Positions 1 through 8,510 of a stretch of 64,000 bases of DNA are shown here, piece after piece. The stretch comes from Arcobacter sp. F155. GTDB taxonomy: Bacteria; Campylobacterota; Campylobacteria; Campylobacterales; Arcobacteraceae. The notes under the pieces were generated by a model. It saw nothing but the letters and a program-made list of their open reading frames with translations. It was not told where the DNA came from and did not search any database. Both the position numbers and the translations under genes were made by a program. Every line of letters begins with the position of its first letter. The first letter of the stretch is position 1. The stretch covers positions 115,335-179,334 of the forward strand of contig NZ_PDJU01000006.1 in assembly GCF_004116455.1 (NCBI RefSeq), in the 5' to 3' direction.

Positions 1-1436
1 CCATTACAAGTAGTACATGCAAAACCAACAACACCGAATCCTAATTTTTCCATTTCAGGTAGTAATCCAGCTTCTTTTAAATATACTTCAATAACTTTTG
101 AACCTGGTGCTAATGAAGACTTAACCCATGGCTTTCTTTGTAATCCATGTTCGTTTGCTTTCTTAGCTAGTAAACCAGCAGCAATAACGTTTCTTGGGTT
201 TGAAGTATTTGTACAAGAAGTAATAGCAGCAATTAAAATACCACCATCTGGAATTAAATCACCTTCTTGAGTCCACTCTTTTACAATACCTTCATCTTTT
301 AAAGTAGAAGTTGGAACTAATTTATGAGGTTTAGAAGGACCTGCTAAAGATCTAGTTACTTTAGATAAGTCAAATTGAATAGTTCTAGCATATGTAGCAT
401 TGTCAAATTGATCTGCCCATAAACCATTTGCTTTAGCGTAAGCTTCAACTAATTCACATTGTTTTTGCTCTCTACCTGTTACTTTTAAGTAAGAAATAGT
501 TTGCTCATCAATAGCGAACATACCAGCAGATGCTCCATATTCAGGAGTCATATTTGCAATAGTAGCTCTATCACCTAAGTTAAGGTATTTAATACCAGAT
601 CCAAAGAACTCTAAATATGCAGAGATAACATTATTTTCTCTTAAGAATGAAGTCATTGAAAGTGCAATATCCGTTGCAGTAATTCCAGGTGCTCTTTCAC
701 CAGTAATTTCAACACCAATGATTTCAGGAACTCTCATATATGAAGGGTTACCTAACATTACGTTTTCAGCTTCTAATCCACCAACACCAACAGCGATTAC
801 ACCAAGTGCATCTACGTGTGGAGTATGTGAGTCAGTACCAACTAATGTATCTGGACTTGCAACACCATCATTTAAGTGTACAACTGGAGACATTTTTTCA
901 AGGTTGATTTGGTGCATAATACCATTACCTGGAGGAATAACATCTACATTGTTAAATGCTTCTTTAGTCCAGTTAATAAAGTGGAATCTATCTGCATTTC
1001 TTCTGTCTTCGATATCTCTATTTTTTTGGAATGCATCTGGATCAAATCCACCACACTCTACTGCTAATGAGTGGTCAACGATTAATTGTGTTGGAACAAC
1101 TGGGTTAACCTTATCAGGGTTTCCACCTTTACTAGCAACTGCTTCTCTTAGTCCTGCTAAGTCAACAAATGCTGTAAGTCCTAAGATATCGTGACAGATT
1201 ACTCTTGATGGATACCAAGGGAAATCCTTGTCTGTTCTTTTTTCAATTAATTGAACTAGTGAATCTTTTAAGTCTTCACTTGGACATTTTCTAATTAAGT
1301 TTTCTGCTAATACTCTTGAAGTATAGTTTAGTTTTTCAAATGAACCAGGAGTAATATCTTCTACTGCTGATTTTACATCATAATACTTAACACCATCTAC
1401 ACCATCAAGGTCTTTAAGATATTTTTCGTTTGTCAT
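1..1436 (-). CDS. acnD: 2-methylcitrate dehydratase AcnD, Fe-S dependent (5' part; 3' end outside window)
   Basis: The frame is open from the ATG at 1434-1436 to the window edge, giving 478 codons of a protein that is usually about 860 residues. It reads as an aconitase-superfamily protein. The 4Fe-4S ligands are visible: Cys408 in a TSCTNTS motif, and Cys474 and Cys477 in ACTTC; the 66-residue spacing from the first to the second cysteine is the same as in AcnA-type aconitases. AcnD dehydrates 2-methylcitrate to 2-methylaconitate, normally with the isomerase PrpF, which would lie outside the window if present. Assignment as AcnD rather than a TCA aconitase rests on its position behind prpB and prpC on the same strand. 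A structured 169-bp gap separates it from prpC. Confidence 0.88.
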   Translation of the reverse strand, partial: MTNEKYLKDLDGVDGVKYYDVKSAVEDITPGSFEKLNYTSRVLAENLIRKCPSEDLKDSLVQLIEKRTDKDFPWYPSRVICHDILGLTAFVDLAGLREAVASKGGNPDKVNPVVPTQLIVDHSLAVECGGFDPDAFQKNRDIEDRRNADRFHFINWTKEAFNNVDVIPPGNGIMHQINLEKMSPVVHLNDGVASPDTLVGTDSHTPHVDALGVIAVGVGGLEAENVMLGNPSYMRVPEIIGVEITGERAPGITATDIALSMTSFLRENNVISAYLEFFGSGIKYLNLGDRATIANMTPEYGASAGMFAIDEQTISYLKVTGREQKQCELVEAYAKANGLWADQFDNATYARTIQFDLSKVTRSLAGPSKPHKLVPTSTLKDEGIVKEWTQEGDLIPDGGILIAAITSCTNTSNPRNVIAAGLLAKKANEHGLQRKPWVKSSLAPGSKVIEVYLKEAGLLPEMEKLGFGVVGFACTTCN

Positions 1437-1531
1437 TTTATATACCTGTTTATTAAAGTTTAGGTTTTCCCAATATTTTGCCATCAGTGCTAAATTTTAT
1501 ATGAATTTATCCACTGAAGTGTGGCACTTTG

Positions 1532-1562
1532 TTTTAAGTAAGCTTTGAAAGCTTACTTAAAA
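1532..1562 (-). other. long perfect hairpin between prpC and acnD
   Basis: A 15-bp perfect inverted repeat (arms 1532-1546 and 1548-1562, the centre forming a short loop) lies in the prpC-acnD gap. On the minus strand it is followed by CAAAG rather than a U-run, so it does not look like an intrinsic terminator for the operon. A second small hairpin (1582-1595, TTCCC/GGGAA) lies nearer prpC. RNA processing or mRNA stability is a possible role, by inference. Confidence 0.6.
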
Positions 1563-1605
1563 TAGTTTTAGTCAAATTTGTTTCCCGTAAGGGAAGAGTA
1601 GTTTA

Positions 1606-2715
1606 TTATGCTCTATCTTCTAAAGCAACGAAATCTCTTGGCTCAGGTCCAGTATACTCTGAACTTGGTCTGATAATTCTGTTGTTTGCTCTTTGTTCAA
1701 ATGCGTGAGCAGCCCATCCAGCAGCTCTTGACATAATGAATAATGGAGTATAATATAATCTTTCGATTTCCATATAGTGATAAATTAATCCACCGAAGAA
1801 GTCGATATTATCTGGTAAACCTTTTTCAGCTTTAACTTTATCTCTAACTGCTTTAGCAATATCAAATAATTTAGGGTCAGAAGTTTCTAACTCTTTTAAT
1901 TCTTTTGCTAATTCGAATCCGATAGGAGATCTTGGGTCAACTTCTCTATATACTCTGTGACCGAATCCCATGATTTTTTCTTTTTTAGCGAATAATTCAT
2001 CAACTGAAGTTAACGCGTGCTCAACATTGTCAAATCCAAGTACAAATTTAATTGCAACTTCATTTGCTCCACCGTGTAAGTGACCTTTTAATGTACCAAT
2101 ACCAGTAGTCATACAAGAGTAGATGTCTGATAAAGTTGATGCTGTAATTCTGTTTGCAAAAGTTGATGCATTGAATTCGTGCTCTGCATATAAAGTTAAC
2201 ATAGCGTTCATAGCTTTAACTTCTACGTCTAATGGTTTAACTTCTTTTAATCTTTCTACAATATATCCTGCAATTGTATCTTCATCAGAAGCTAATTCAA
2301 TCTCTTTACCATTTACGTGCCAGTGATGCCAGTAAACTAAGAATGAAGGAAATGCTCCTAATAATCTTGTAATTTTATCCATTTGGTCAGAGAAATCTTC
2401 TGCTTCTGGCTCAATACAACCTAAAGCTGAAGTAGCAGTCTTCATAACATCCATTGGGTGAGAAGAAGCTGGAATTGCTTTTAATACTTCTTTTACAGAA
2501 GCTGGTAATTGTCTACCTGCAATAATTTTTCTTCTGAACATTTTAAGTTCTTGTTTATTTGGTAATTCACCATTTAATAGTAAAAATGCAACTTCTTCGA
2601 AGTCAGCTTTTAAAGCTAAATCTGCAATATCATAACCTCTATAGTTAAGACCATTTCCTAATCCACACGTACAAATTGCTGATTGACCTGCTGTAACACC
2701 TGCTAATCCACTCAT
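1606..2715 (-). CDS. prpC: 2-methylcitrate synthase
   Basis: This enzyme condenses propionyl-CoA with oxaloacetate to 2-methylcitrate in the cytoplasm. The 369-residue protein is a complete citrate-synthase-fold protein of the short PrpC type. The catalytic histidine loops are visible (GHLHGGANE and GFGHRVY) and the late aspartate lies in the IDFFGG segment. It lacks the N-terminal domain carried by the type I citrate synthase encoded at 50249-51535, which supports a methylcitrate role. The ATG at 2715 has a clear AAGGAG ribosome site. It lies 65 bp behind prpB on the same strand, so the two are probably co-transcribed. Confidence 0.93.
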   Translation of the reverse strand: MSGLAGVTAGQSAICTCGLGNGLNYRGYDIADLALKADFEEVAFLLLNGELPNKQELKMFRRKIIAGRQLPASVKEVLKAIPASSHPMDVMKTATSALGCIEPEAEDFSDQMDKITRLLGAFPSFLVYWHHWHVNGKEIELASDEDTIAGYIVERLKEVKPLDVEVKAMNAMLTLYAEHEFNASTFANRITASTLSDIYSCMTTGIGTLKGHLHGGANEVAIKFVLGFDNVEHALTSVDELFAKKEKIMGFGHRVYREVDPRSPIGFELAKELKELETSDPKLFDIAKAVRDKVKAEKGLPDNIDFFGGLIYHYMEIERLYYTPLFIMSRAAGWAAHAFEQRANNRIIRPSSEYTGPEPRDFVALEDRA

Positions 2716-2780
2716 TATATTCTCCTTATATTTATCTTTTCCCTAGATTTTTTTAATTTAAATTATAATTTATGTATAAA

Positions 2781-3665
2781 TTATTTTGCTTTTCCCTTAG
2801 CAAATAATTCATCCATTTTCTTTTCATACTCATGGTAACCTAACATATCGTATAGTTCCATTCTTGTTTGCATAGTATCAAGAACACCTTCTTGAGTACC
2901 TTTGTCTTTTAATTCTTGGTATACATTTAATGCAGCTTTGTTCATTGCTCTAAATGCTGATAATGGGTAAAGTACCATATCAATTCCAACAGAAGCTAAT
3001 TCTTCAGTTGTGAACATTGGAGTTGCACCAAATTCAGTAATGTTTGCTAATACTGGAACATCAATTTGATCGCAGAACTCTTTATACTCTTTTAAAGTAT
3101 GAATTGCTTCAGCAAAAATAGCATCTGCACCAGCTTCAACGTAAGCTTTTGCTCTAGCAACTGCTGCATCTTGACCTTCTGATTGGTGTGCATCAGTTCT
3201 AGCAATAATATAGAACTCTGGGTCTAATTGCATTTTAGCATCTACTGCTGCTCTAATTCTGTCACACATTTCTTCAGTTGTAACTAACTCTTTGTTTGGT
3301 CTGTGACCACATCTTTTAGCTGCAACTTGATCTTCGATATGCATACCAGCTGCACCAGATCTAATGAATTCTTTAACAGTTCTTGCAACATTAAATGCAT
3401 GTCCCCAACCTGTATCAGCATCTACGATTACTGGAGTATCACAAATAGAAGTAATTCTTCTAATATCAATACATACATCCTCAATCATAGTCATACCTAA
3501 ATCAGGTAATCCGTAAGAAGCGTTTGCAATACCACCACCAGAAAGGTAGATAGCTTTGTGTCCAACTTTTGTAGCTTGTAATGCTTGGTAAGCATTAATT
3601 GTTCCTACAATTTGTAAAGGACTTTCTTCTTTTAAAGCCTCTCTAAATTTTTTTCCTGCGCTCAT
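2781..3665 (-). CDS. prpB: 2-methylisocitrate lyase
   Basis: PrpB cleaves 2-methylisocitrate to pyruvate and succinate, the last step of the methylcitrate cycle. The 294-residue length fits the family. The isocitrate-lyase/PEP-mutase fold is recognisable, with Mg-binding acidic residues in VDADTGWG and the catalytic cysteine in the KRCGH motif. The ATG at 3665 has an AAGGA ribosome site. It is the first gene of the minus-strand prpB-prpC-acnD operon. A helix-turn-helix gene is divergent, so the 177-bp gap between them probably holds the control region. Confidence 0.95.
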   Translation of the reverse strand: MSAGKKFREALKEESPLQIVGTINAYQALQATKVGHKAIYLSGGGIANASYGLPDLGMTMIEDVCIDIRRITSICDTPVIVDADTGWGHAFNVARTVKEFIRSGAAGMHIEDQVAAKRCGHRPNKELVTTEEMCDRIRAAVDAKMQLDPEFYIIARTDAHQSEGQDAAVARAKAYVEAGADAIFAEAIHTLKEYKEFCDQIDVPVLANITEFGATPMFTTEELASVGIDMVLYPLSAFRAMNKAALNVYQELKDKGTQEGVLDTMQTRMELYDMLGYHEYEKKMDELFAKGKAK

Positions 3666-3695
3666 GTTAATCCTTCATAAAATTAATTGACTTTC

Positions 3696-3701
3696 ATTAT
3701 A
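3696..3701 (-). promoter_or_regulatory. probable -10 element of prpB
   Basis: On the minus strand the sequence reads TGTATAATG, an ideal TATAAT with an upstream TG, about 30 bp before the prpB ATG. No good -35 is present at 17 bp, as is common in Campylobacterota. This is inferred from sequence only. Confidence 0.6.
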
Positions 3702-3775
3702 CATGAGATTTATATTTAGGTAATGTATATTTTTTGTTTTGGAAACGGCAATTTTTTTTATGAAAATTTAAATAT

Positions 3776-3813
3776 GTACAATATTTGTTCTTATGTATTG
3801 TTTTGGTACAATA
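3776..3813. promoter_or_regulatory. repeated GTACAATA motif in the prpB/regulator divergent region
   Basis: GTACAATA occurs at 3776-3783 and again at 3806-3813, exactly 30 bp apart, so on the same face of the helix. The second copy also forms an inverted repeat with TATTGT at 3796-3801. It could be an operator for the divergent regulator. It could also be two TACAAT-type -10 elements serving that gene. Confidence 0.4.
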
Positions 3814-3842
3814 ATGCTTAAATATAAGTTTAAGGTTTGAGA

Positions 3843-4820
3843 ATGATGTATAAAAACGGCATTGAGAAGTTTATAGAAATTTTTAAAAGGTCTAATCTAA
3901 GTATATCTAAATTTGCTTCATTGATTCAAAAAGATAGAAGAACAGTTACTTCTTGGATTGATAATATTTCTGATATAGAGCCAAATGAAGATGTAAAACA
4001 AAAAATATGTACAATATTTAGATATCCAGATTTTATTTGGGAAGAGGGATGTACAGGTGATGAGTTTGTTAAGTCAATTACTCAGATTCCCCAAAAAGAA
4101 GTAAGAATTATAGATGAAGACTATTATGGAAGATTAAAATACATAATGGATATTGAAAAAAATAGAAGATTTGTAATTCAAGCACAATTCCCTGGACCTA
4201 TGTATAGAGATACAGCAGTAAAGAAAGTATATAGAACAAAAACTTCAACAGAAATAGAAGAGTTAAAACAAGCAAGAATAGAACAAATGCTTAGATATGA
4301 TTATGATACTACAGAGTGGTACTCTATTAAATCAGTATTATCTTTCTGTTTTGCTAACTTTGGTAACTTTTATACAAAAGAAGAAAAAATCAAAATTTTA
4401 GAACTTATATATGAACTATTTAACAATAACTATAATAAAAAGCTTTTCTTGTTTGATTCATTTTCAAGAAAAATCTATGGAATGGAAACAACATATATCT
4501 CTATAAATGTCAAGCAAAAGATTCTTTTCTTTAAATCACCTATTGAGTCAGTATTTATAGAAATTAGAAATAAAAACTTAGTGGAAAGAATGCACAAATA
4601 CTATTCTTCTCCTGTTGAAGCGCCATCTCATGTAAACTTTTTAGAGTCAATTAATATTATCAATATTTTAAAAGATGCAGTAAGATATAACAATAGTATT
4701 TTACAAGCTTATGAAACAATCAATAGAACAACAGATTATGGAGAGCTTTTCTATAATAACCTTAGTATAGATTTACAAAAACAAGTAAGCAAACCAAAAC
4801 CTGGACAAAAAAGAAACTAA
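3843..4820 (+). CDS. helix-turn-helix protein, candidate regulator of the methylcitrate operon
   Basis: I do not recognise the family of the full protein (325 residues from this start). Residues of roughly 15-40 look like an XRE-like helix-turn-helix (SISKFASLIQKDRRTVTSW). The remaining 280 or so residues are soluble, rich in charged and aromatic residues, and carry no motif I know. It is not the sigma-54-dependent PrpR type. The start is placed at ATG 3843, seven bases after AAGG; the in-frame TTG at 3837 lies too close to that site. Position divergent from prpB suggests it controls that operon, by inference. LysE and TetR genes follow at 9- and 8-bp gaps, so it may head a three-gene operon. 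Confidence 0.75.
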   Translation: MMYKNGIEKFIEIFKRSNLSISKFASLIQKDRRTVTSWIDNISDIEPNEDVKQKICTIFRYPDFIWEEGCTGDEFVKSITQIPQKEVRIIDEDYYGRLKYIMDIEKNRRFVIQAQFPGPMYRDTAVKKVYRTKTSTEIEELKQARIEQMLRYDYDTTEWYSIKSVLSFCFANFGNFYTKEEKIKILELIYELFNNNYNKKLFLFDSFSRKIYGMETTYISINVKQKILFFKSPIESVFIEIRNKNLVERMHKYYSSPVEAPSHVNFLESINIINILKDAVRYNNSILQAYETINRTTDYGELFYNNLSIDLQKQVSKPKPGQKRN

Positions 4821-4829
4821 AGGTACATT

Positions 4830-5462
4830 ATGGATTTTACATTATATATAAATGAGTTTATGATTTTAATGACCGCTTTGCTTATTGCATTATTAGCTCC
4901 GGGTCCAGATTTTGCAATGGTGTTTAAACAAAGTATTACTTATGGAAGAAGAGCTTCTATTTTCACAAGTATTGGAATAGGTCTTGGAAGTTCTATTCAT
5001 ATAATATATTGTATATTAGGAATTGGGCTTATTATTTCAAAGTCAATTATTCTTTTTAATATTATTAAATATCTAGGTGCAGCATATTTAATCTACCTTG
5101 GAATATCAAGTTTGAGGTCAAAAGGTTTCAAAATTGATAATAATAACACAATAGATGATAAAAACATAAGTGATTTTAAATCTTTTATGGTAGGATTTTT
5201 ATGTAATGCATTAAATCCAAAGGCAACACTATTTTTTCTATCAATGTTTACAGTTGTGATAAGTATTGATACTCCACTTTTTGTTCAAGCTATTTATGGA
5301 CTATTTTGTGTATTACTAGCAACACTATATTTTGTAATAACTTCATTGTTTTTAACTAAAGATAGTGTAAGAAGATTTTTTAATAAATTTGGAGCTTGGT
5401 TCGATAGAGCAGTTGGTGCTGTTTTAATATCACTAGGAATAAAAATAGCATTAAGTAAATAA
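4830..5462 (+). CDS. LysE/RhtB-family exporter
   Basis: A 210-residue membrane protein with about six hydrophobic segments. The family signature near the N-terminus is present (LLAPGPDFAMVFKQSITYGRRA), as is the NPKATLFFLS motif in the middle. LysE/RhtB proteins export amino acids or related small metabolites across the inner membrane; the substrate cannot be read from sequence. It lies between the helix-turn-helix gene and the TetR gene with very short gaps, so it is probably co-transcribed with them. A second LysE-superfamily member is at 18025. Confidence 0.88.
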   Translation: MDFTLYINEFMILMTALLIALLAPGPDFAMVFKQSITYGRRASIFTSIGIGLGSSIHIIYCILGIGLIISKSIILFNIIKYLGAAYLIYLGISSLRSKGFKIDNNNTIDDKNISDFKSFMVGFLCNALNPKATLFFLSMFTVVISIDTPLFVQAIYGLFCVLLATLYFVITSLFLTKDSVRRFFNKFGAWFDRAVGAVLISLGIKIALSK

Positions 5463-5470
5463 GGAAAAGT

Positions 5471-6040
5471 ATGAGTAGTAAAGACAGATTATTAAAAGTA
5501 ACTTTTGATGAGATTTATGAAAATGGATACTATGCGACATCAGTTGATAAAATCCTTAAAAAAGCAAAAATGAACAAAGGTAGTATGTATCATTTTTTTA
5601 AATCTAAAAAAGAGTTAATGTTAGCTGTTATTGATGCTCATATTTTTGAATATATAGATAAAAAGTATGGTGCGATTTTAGATACAGAAGGTAACTATAT
5701 TGATGCAATGTTTGAAGTTTTAAACAATAAAGAGTCATTTAACTTTACTTTTGGATGTAGATTAAATACTTTAGTTCAAGAACTTTCTCATCAAGACAAA
5801 GATTTCAAGGTGGCTTTAGAGAAAGTATATACTCACTTTGAAGGAATTTTAGAAAAAGTATTTCTAAAAGCAAAAGCTAACAATGAAATAGAATATGAAG
5901 ATATCAAAGGTCTAGCAGTGTTTGTAGTTGCGACTATTGAAGGTGCTTTGTCAACTGCAAAGAAGTCTCAAGATGGAATGCATTTTGAAACTTGTATGAA
6001 ACAATTGAAGCTTTTTTTTGAGTCAATTAGAAAAAAGTAA
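5471..6040 (+). CDS. TetR/AcrR-family transcriptional regulator
   Basis: A 189-residue protein with an N-terminal TetR DNA-binding domain: the helix-turn-helix runs from about residue 25 to 47 (TSVDKILKKAKMNKGSMYHF) and ends in the typical YHFFKSKKEL segment. The C-terminal ligand-binding domain is variable, so the inducer is unknown. The start ATG has an AGGAAAAG site. Three palindromes of the kind bound by TetR dimers begin 29 bp after its stop codon and overlap a strong promoter, so this protein is the natural candidate to bind them. LysE just upstream may be co-regulated. Confidence 0.9.
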   Translation: MSSKDRLLKVTFDEIYENGYYATSVDKILKKAKMNKGSMYHFFKSKKELMLAVIDAHIFEYIDKKYGAILDTEGNYIDAMFEVLNNKESFNFTFGCRLNTLVQELSHQDKDFKVALEKVYTHFEGILEKVFLKAKANNEIEYEDIKGLAVFVVATIEGALSTAKKSQDGMHFETCMKQLKLFFESIRKK

Positions 6041-6068
6041 TTTTCATTAGATTAAGTGATAAAAACTC

Positions 6069-6084
6069 TTGACTATATAGTCAA
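6069..6084. promoter_or_regulatory. TetR-type operator 1 (perfect 16-bp palindrome over the -35)
   Basis: TTGACTATATAGTCAA is a perfect palindrome and contains the -35 hexamer of the promoter. Binding here would block RNA polymerase. Confidence 0.7.
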
Positions 6085-6097
6085 ACTTTGGTATAAT
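6069..6097 (+). promoter_or_regulatory. consensus sigma-70 promoter overlapped by an operator
   Basis: TTGACT at 6069-6074 and TATAAT at 6092-6097 are separated by exactly 17 bp. It is one of the two best promoters in the window. It fires rightwards into a region with no protein gene, towards the hairpin at 6260-6291. Confidence 0.75.
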
Positions 6098-6101
6098 TTT
6101 T

Positions 6102-6117
6102 TTGACTAAGTAGTCAT
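6102..6117. promoter_or_regulatory. TetR-type operator 2 (over the predicted start point)
   Basis: TTGACTAAGTAGTCAT has perfect six-base arms TGACTA/TAGTCA. It is centred 33 bp from operator 1 and covers the expected transcription start near 6104. Confidence 0.7.
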
Positions 6118-6141
6118 GTCCCTTTTTTTTGTGTCCATGAC

Positions 6142-6157
6142 TTGACTATCTGGTCAA
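6142..6157. promoter_or_regulatory. TetR-type operator 3 (degenerate copy)
   Basis: TTGACTATCTGGTCAA matches operator 1 at 14 of 16 positions and is centred 40 bp from operator 2, inside the predicted transcript. Confidence 0.6.
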
Positions 6158-6259
6158 CCCTTCCCCCGATTTAGTTCTCATAAATTATTATGGAACTTCA
6201 ATCTACTCTTTATCCAAACTACAGTTTAGTAGTATGATAATTTGCTTAAAAGCATTAGC

Positions 6260-6291
6260 CTAATAAAAAGAACGAAAGTTCTTTTTATTAG
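6260..6291. terminator. bidirectional terminator between tetR region and autotransporter
   Basis: A perfect 14-bp inverted repeat with a GAAA loop. The 5' arm holds AAAAA and the 3' arm TTTTT, so each strand has a U-run on its 3' side. It sits 3 bp before the autotransporter stop codon. Confidence 0.8.
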
Positions 6292-6294
6292 AAT

Positions 6295-8421
6295 TTAAAA
6301 CTCAAAAATAAAATTAGCATGAACAGCATTGTTAGAAAAAGATGAGCCAACACCATTGTGAGATAAAGTTACATCAAAACTTTTAGAATCAGAATACTCT
6401 TTTTGATAAGATAAAGAGATATCATAATTGAATCTTCCATTATCAATCCCTTTAGAAGTAAAAGAACCAGCATTAGGAGCATTTACAAAAGAAGCAGAGA
6501 TAGAGTTGTCATTATCATGTAAGTTATACCCTAGAGATGTTCCAATAGAGAAATAAGAACTATCATCAATAGTATATGTAGAGTCTAAACCTATTGATGG
6601 AATTAAATCAGTAGAAGAGAACTCTTCCATTTTAAGATTAGCACTAGTTGAACCTGATTCTTTGTATGAAGGAGAAGAGAAATGTCTATATAGTAAAGAA
6701 ACATTTGGTTTTAAACTCCAAGTATTATTTAAAGAAAAACTTCTGTCAAGCTTTAAATATAGTGAAGCTAATTTAGATGTATATGAAGCATCTATATTTT
6801 CTCCTGTAAATATCTTTCTATTTGAATCTGTTCTTTGTAAAGAGTAACTTCCTTGATAAAATAAAGTATAATCATTTAAAAAAGGATTTGAACCATAAGC
6901 TAATAAAGTATAGATATCTAAATCTGAAGATTGAGAAAGACCATTAACATCTACATCTGAATTAGTATAAAATAGACCTAAGCCAAAATTGTGATTCTCT
7001 TTGTACTCAATGTCACTTCCTATACCAATACCATAAGAATCCACATCAAAACCAGAGATTCCATCTTTGTTGTCTTGCTTAGATGAAGAAGCAAAAGGTT
7101 TAAGCCATAATCGTTTGTTTTTTTCTAAAATCATATCCCCAGAGTTTAATCCAGAAGAGTTTCCTTGCCTTTGAGAGATAAGTGCTTGAATGTTAGAATT
7201 AACAGATGAACCAACTAAAAAAGAAGAAGTTCCAATCTGAGGAAGTAAAGATTCAATAGCATCAGCAACTGCACTGTCTGTAGGTAAAGCATTTAAGGCA
7301 CTAAATAGATCATTCATAGAAGAGATATTTCCATTAAGATTGTCAAGTAAAGAGGCTATAGAGGTTAGATTGGGATTACTATTAGGATTTAAAGAATTAA
7401 CTGCATTACTAATAGTATAGCCTTCAATAATATTTAGATCAATAGAATCAGCATCAGCAACATACTCAAAATCTAAAAGTGCAGAGTTGTCTGTGATATT
7501 TAAAGTTCCTTGTATGTCCAAAGAAGTAGAAGATGAAACCACATTTGACATAGTGTTTCCTACAAGAAGTTCTATATCAGAACTTAGTCCTTGGACATTT
7601 ACTTTTATGCTTGAACCATCTTCAAAAGTTGCAGTTTTTGTTTTAAGTTCAGAGTGCCCCATAACCCCAGCAGTACCTGCTTGTAAAGAGACTTCTAAAA
7701 CTCCATTTGATTTATTTATAAAATTTGTTATATAAGCAGGATTTGCACCATTTGCATTGTATGGAAGGATTATGTTACCACTGTTTGTAAGAAGTTGAGC
7801 ATTTGCAAAAATATTTCCATCTAATGTTCCTGTGTTGTTTATGTTTCCAGGATGGTTATTTGCTATATAAATAGAGTAGGCATTGTCATCTCTTAGATTA
7901 TCTTTTTGAGCTATAATAGTTCCAATATTATTTATATTTCCATAGTTTTCATAACTATAAATACCATAAGAATCTCCTATTATAGAAGTATTTACCTTTA
8001 TTGAACCAAAGTTATTTATTGTAGAGGATAGAGTATTGAAAGTACTAAGAATACCATATCCTTCATTCATTCCAATAGCATCAATCTCTCCATAGTTAGA
8101 AATTGTTGAGCTATTGTCAATTATACTAATTCCAGCTGCCATGCCCGTATTAGAAATTATATCAATATGCCCTCTATTTATTAGTGTATATGGACTATCA
8201 AGAAAATTTCTTGATGTACTATCTAAAGAATAGATACCTGCAGTATCGGACGAAACATCACGTTTTATATGACCATTTGCTGTAATCTCTGCACTTTCTT
8301 GTGAACCATCAAAAATCTGATCAGTAGTTACTGTACCATTGATAATCAAATCAGCACTATATAAAGTAGAACAAAGCATACTTGCACTTATAAGGGATAA
8401 TTTTATTTTTTTTCCTAACAT
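6295..8421 (-). CDS. autotransporter outer-membrane protein
   Basis: A type Va autotransporter of 708 residues. A signal peptide is visible at residues 1-23 (LGKKIKLSLISASMLCSTLYSA). The passenger, about residues 24-370, is rich in N, G, S and I with recurring NxG turns such as INNFGSI and NINNTGT, which suggests a beta-helix. A linker leads to a C-terminal beta-barrel from about residue 440 that ends in FIFEF, the terminal phenylalanine needed for outer-membrane insertion. The start is the ATG at 8421 with AGGAAAG six bases upstream; the ATG at 8451 overlaps the probable -10. No protease triad is evident, so adhesion is more likely. It is divergent from a two-component system. Confidence 0.88.
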   Translation of the reverse strand: MLGKKIKLSLISASMLCSTLYSADLIINGTVTTDQIFDGSQESAEITANGHIKRDVSSDTAGIYSLDSTSRNFLDSPYTLINRGHIDIISNTGMAAGISIIDNSSTISNYGEIDAIGMNEGYGILSTFNTLSSTINNFGSIKVNTSIIGDSYGIYSYENYGNINNIGTIIAQKDNLRDDNAYSIYIANNHPGNINNTGTLDGNIFANAQLLTNSGNIILPYNANGANPAYITNFINKSNGVLEVSLQAGTAGVMGHSELKTKTATFEDGSSIKVNVQGLSSDIELLVGNTMSNVVSSSTSLDIQGTLNITDNSALLDFEYVADADSIDLNIIEGYTISNAVNSLNPNSNPNLTSIASLLDNLNGNISSMNDLFSALNALPTDSAVADAIESLLPQIGTSSFLVGSSVNSNIQALISQRQGNSSGLNSGDMILEKNKRLWLKPFASSSKQDNKDGISGFDVDSYGIGIGSDIEYKENHNFGLGLFYTNSDVDVNGLSQSSDLDIYTLLAYGSNPFLNDYTLFYQGSYSLQRTDSNRKIFTGENIDASYTSKLASLYLKLDRSFSLNNTWSLKPNVSLLYRHFSSPSYKESGSTSANLKMEEFSSTDLIPSIGLDSTYTIDDSSYFSIGTSLGYNLHDNDNSISASFVNAPNAGSFTSKGIDNGRFNYDISLSYQKEYSDSKSFDVTLSHNGVGSSFSNNAVHANFIFEF

Positions 8422-8449
8422 TTTTCTTTCCTTTTTTTTATATACTTCC

Positions 8450-8455
8450 ATTATA
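8450..8455 (-). promoter_or_regulatory. -10 element of the autotransporter gene
   Basis: TATAAT on the minus strand, five bases downstream of the operator-like repeat at 8461-8483. The predicted start of transcription near 8443 leaves a leader of about 22 nt before the ATG at 8421. Confidence 0.6.
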
Positions 8456-8460
8456 AAATA

Positions 8461-8483
8461 CCCTCGTTACGTCTTGCGTTATA
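8461..8483 (-). promoter_or_regulatory. response-regulator site, autotransporter side
   Basis: Read on the minus strand this begins TATAACGCAA and carries a second TAACG exactly 12 bp later. It matches the copy at 8511-8533 at 17 of the first 20 positions but points the opposite way. It lies 5 bp upstream of the autotransporter -10, in place of a -35 element. This is the layout expected of an OmpR/PhoB-type activator site. Confidence 0.65.
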
Positions 8484-8510
8484 ATGAAAAAAATTTTGAA
8501 AAAAAATAGA

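Larger units (their letters stand above)
6104..6291 (+). ncRNA. putative TetR-controlled small transcript
   Basis: This is inferred from a consensus promoter ending at 6097 and a 14-bp perfect hairpin at 6260-6291; the product would be about 190 nt. The only ATG frames inside are 9 codons (6117) and 15 codons (6190), neither with a ribosome site. It could be a regulatory RNA, an antisense to the 3' end of the autotransporter mRNA, or the scar of a lost TetR-controlled gene. Confidence 0.3.

Noticed and set aside
1437..1530. Iron-responsive-element-like CAGTG sequences upstream of acnD.
   Set aside because: The bases flanking CAGTG do not form the required 5-bp upper stem, and no C bulge is in place.
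6060..6160. A minus-strand promoter within the TetR operator cluster.
   Set aside because: TTGAC copies on that strand have no matching -10 at 16-18 bp; the plus-strand promoter is far better.
6190..6237. A 15-codon frame after the TetR operators as a small protein gene.
   Set aside because: No ribosome site, no hydrophobic or otherwise distinctive composition.
8422..8451. Upstream ATG at 8451 as the autotransporter start.
   Set aside because: It overlaps the probable -10 element and lacks a ribosome site; the signal peptide begins at the ATG at 8421.
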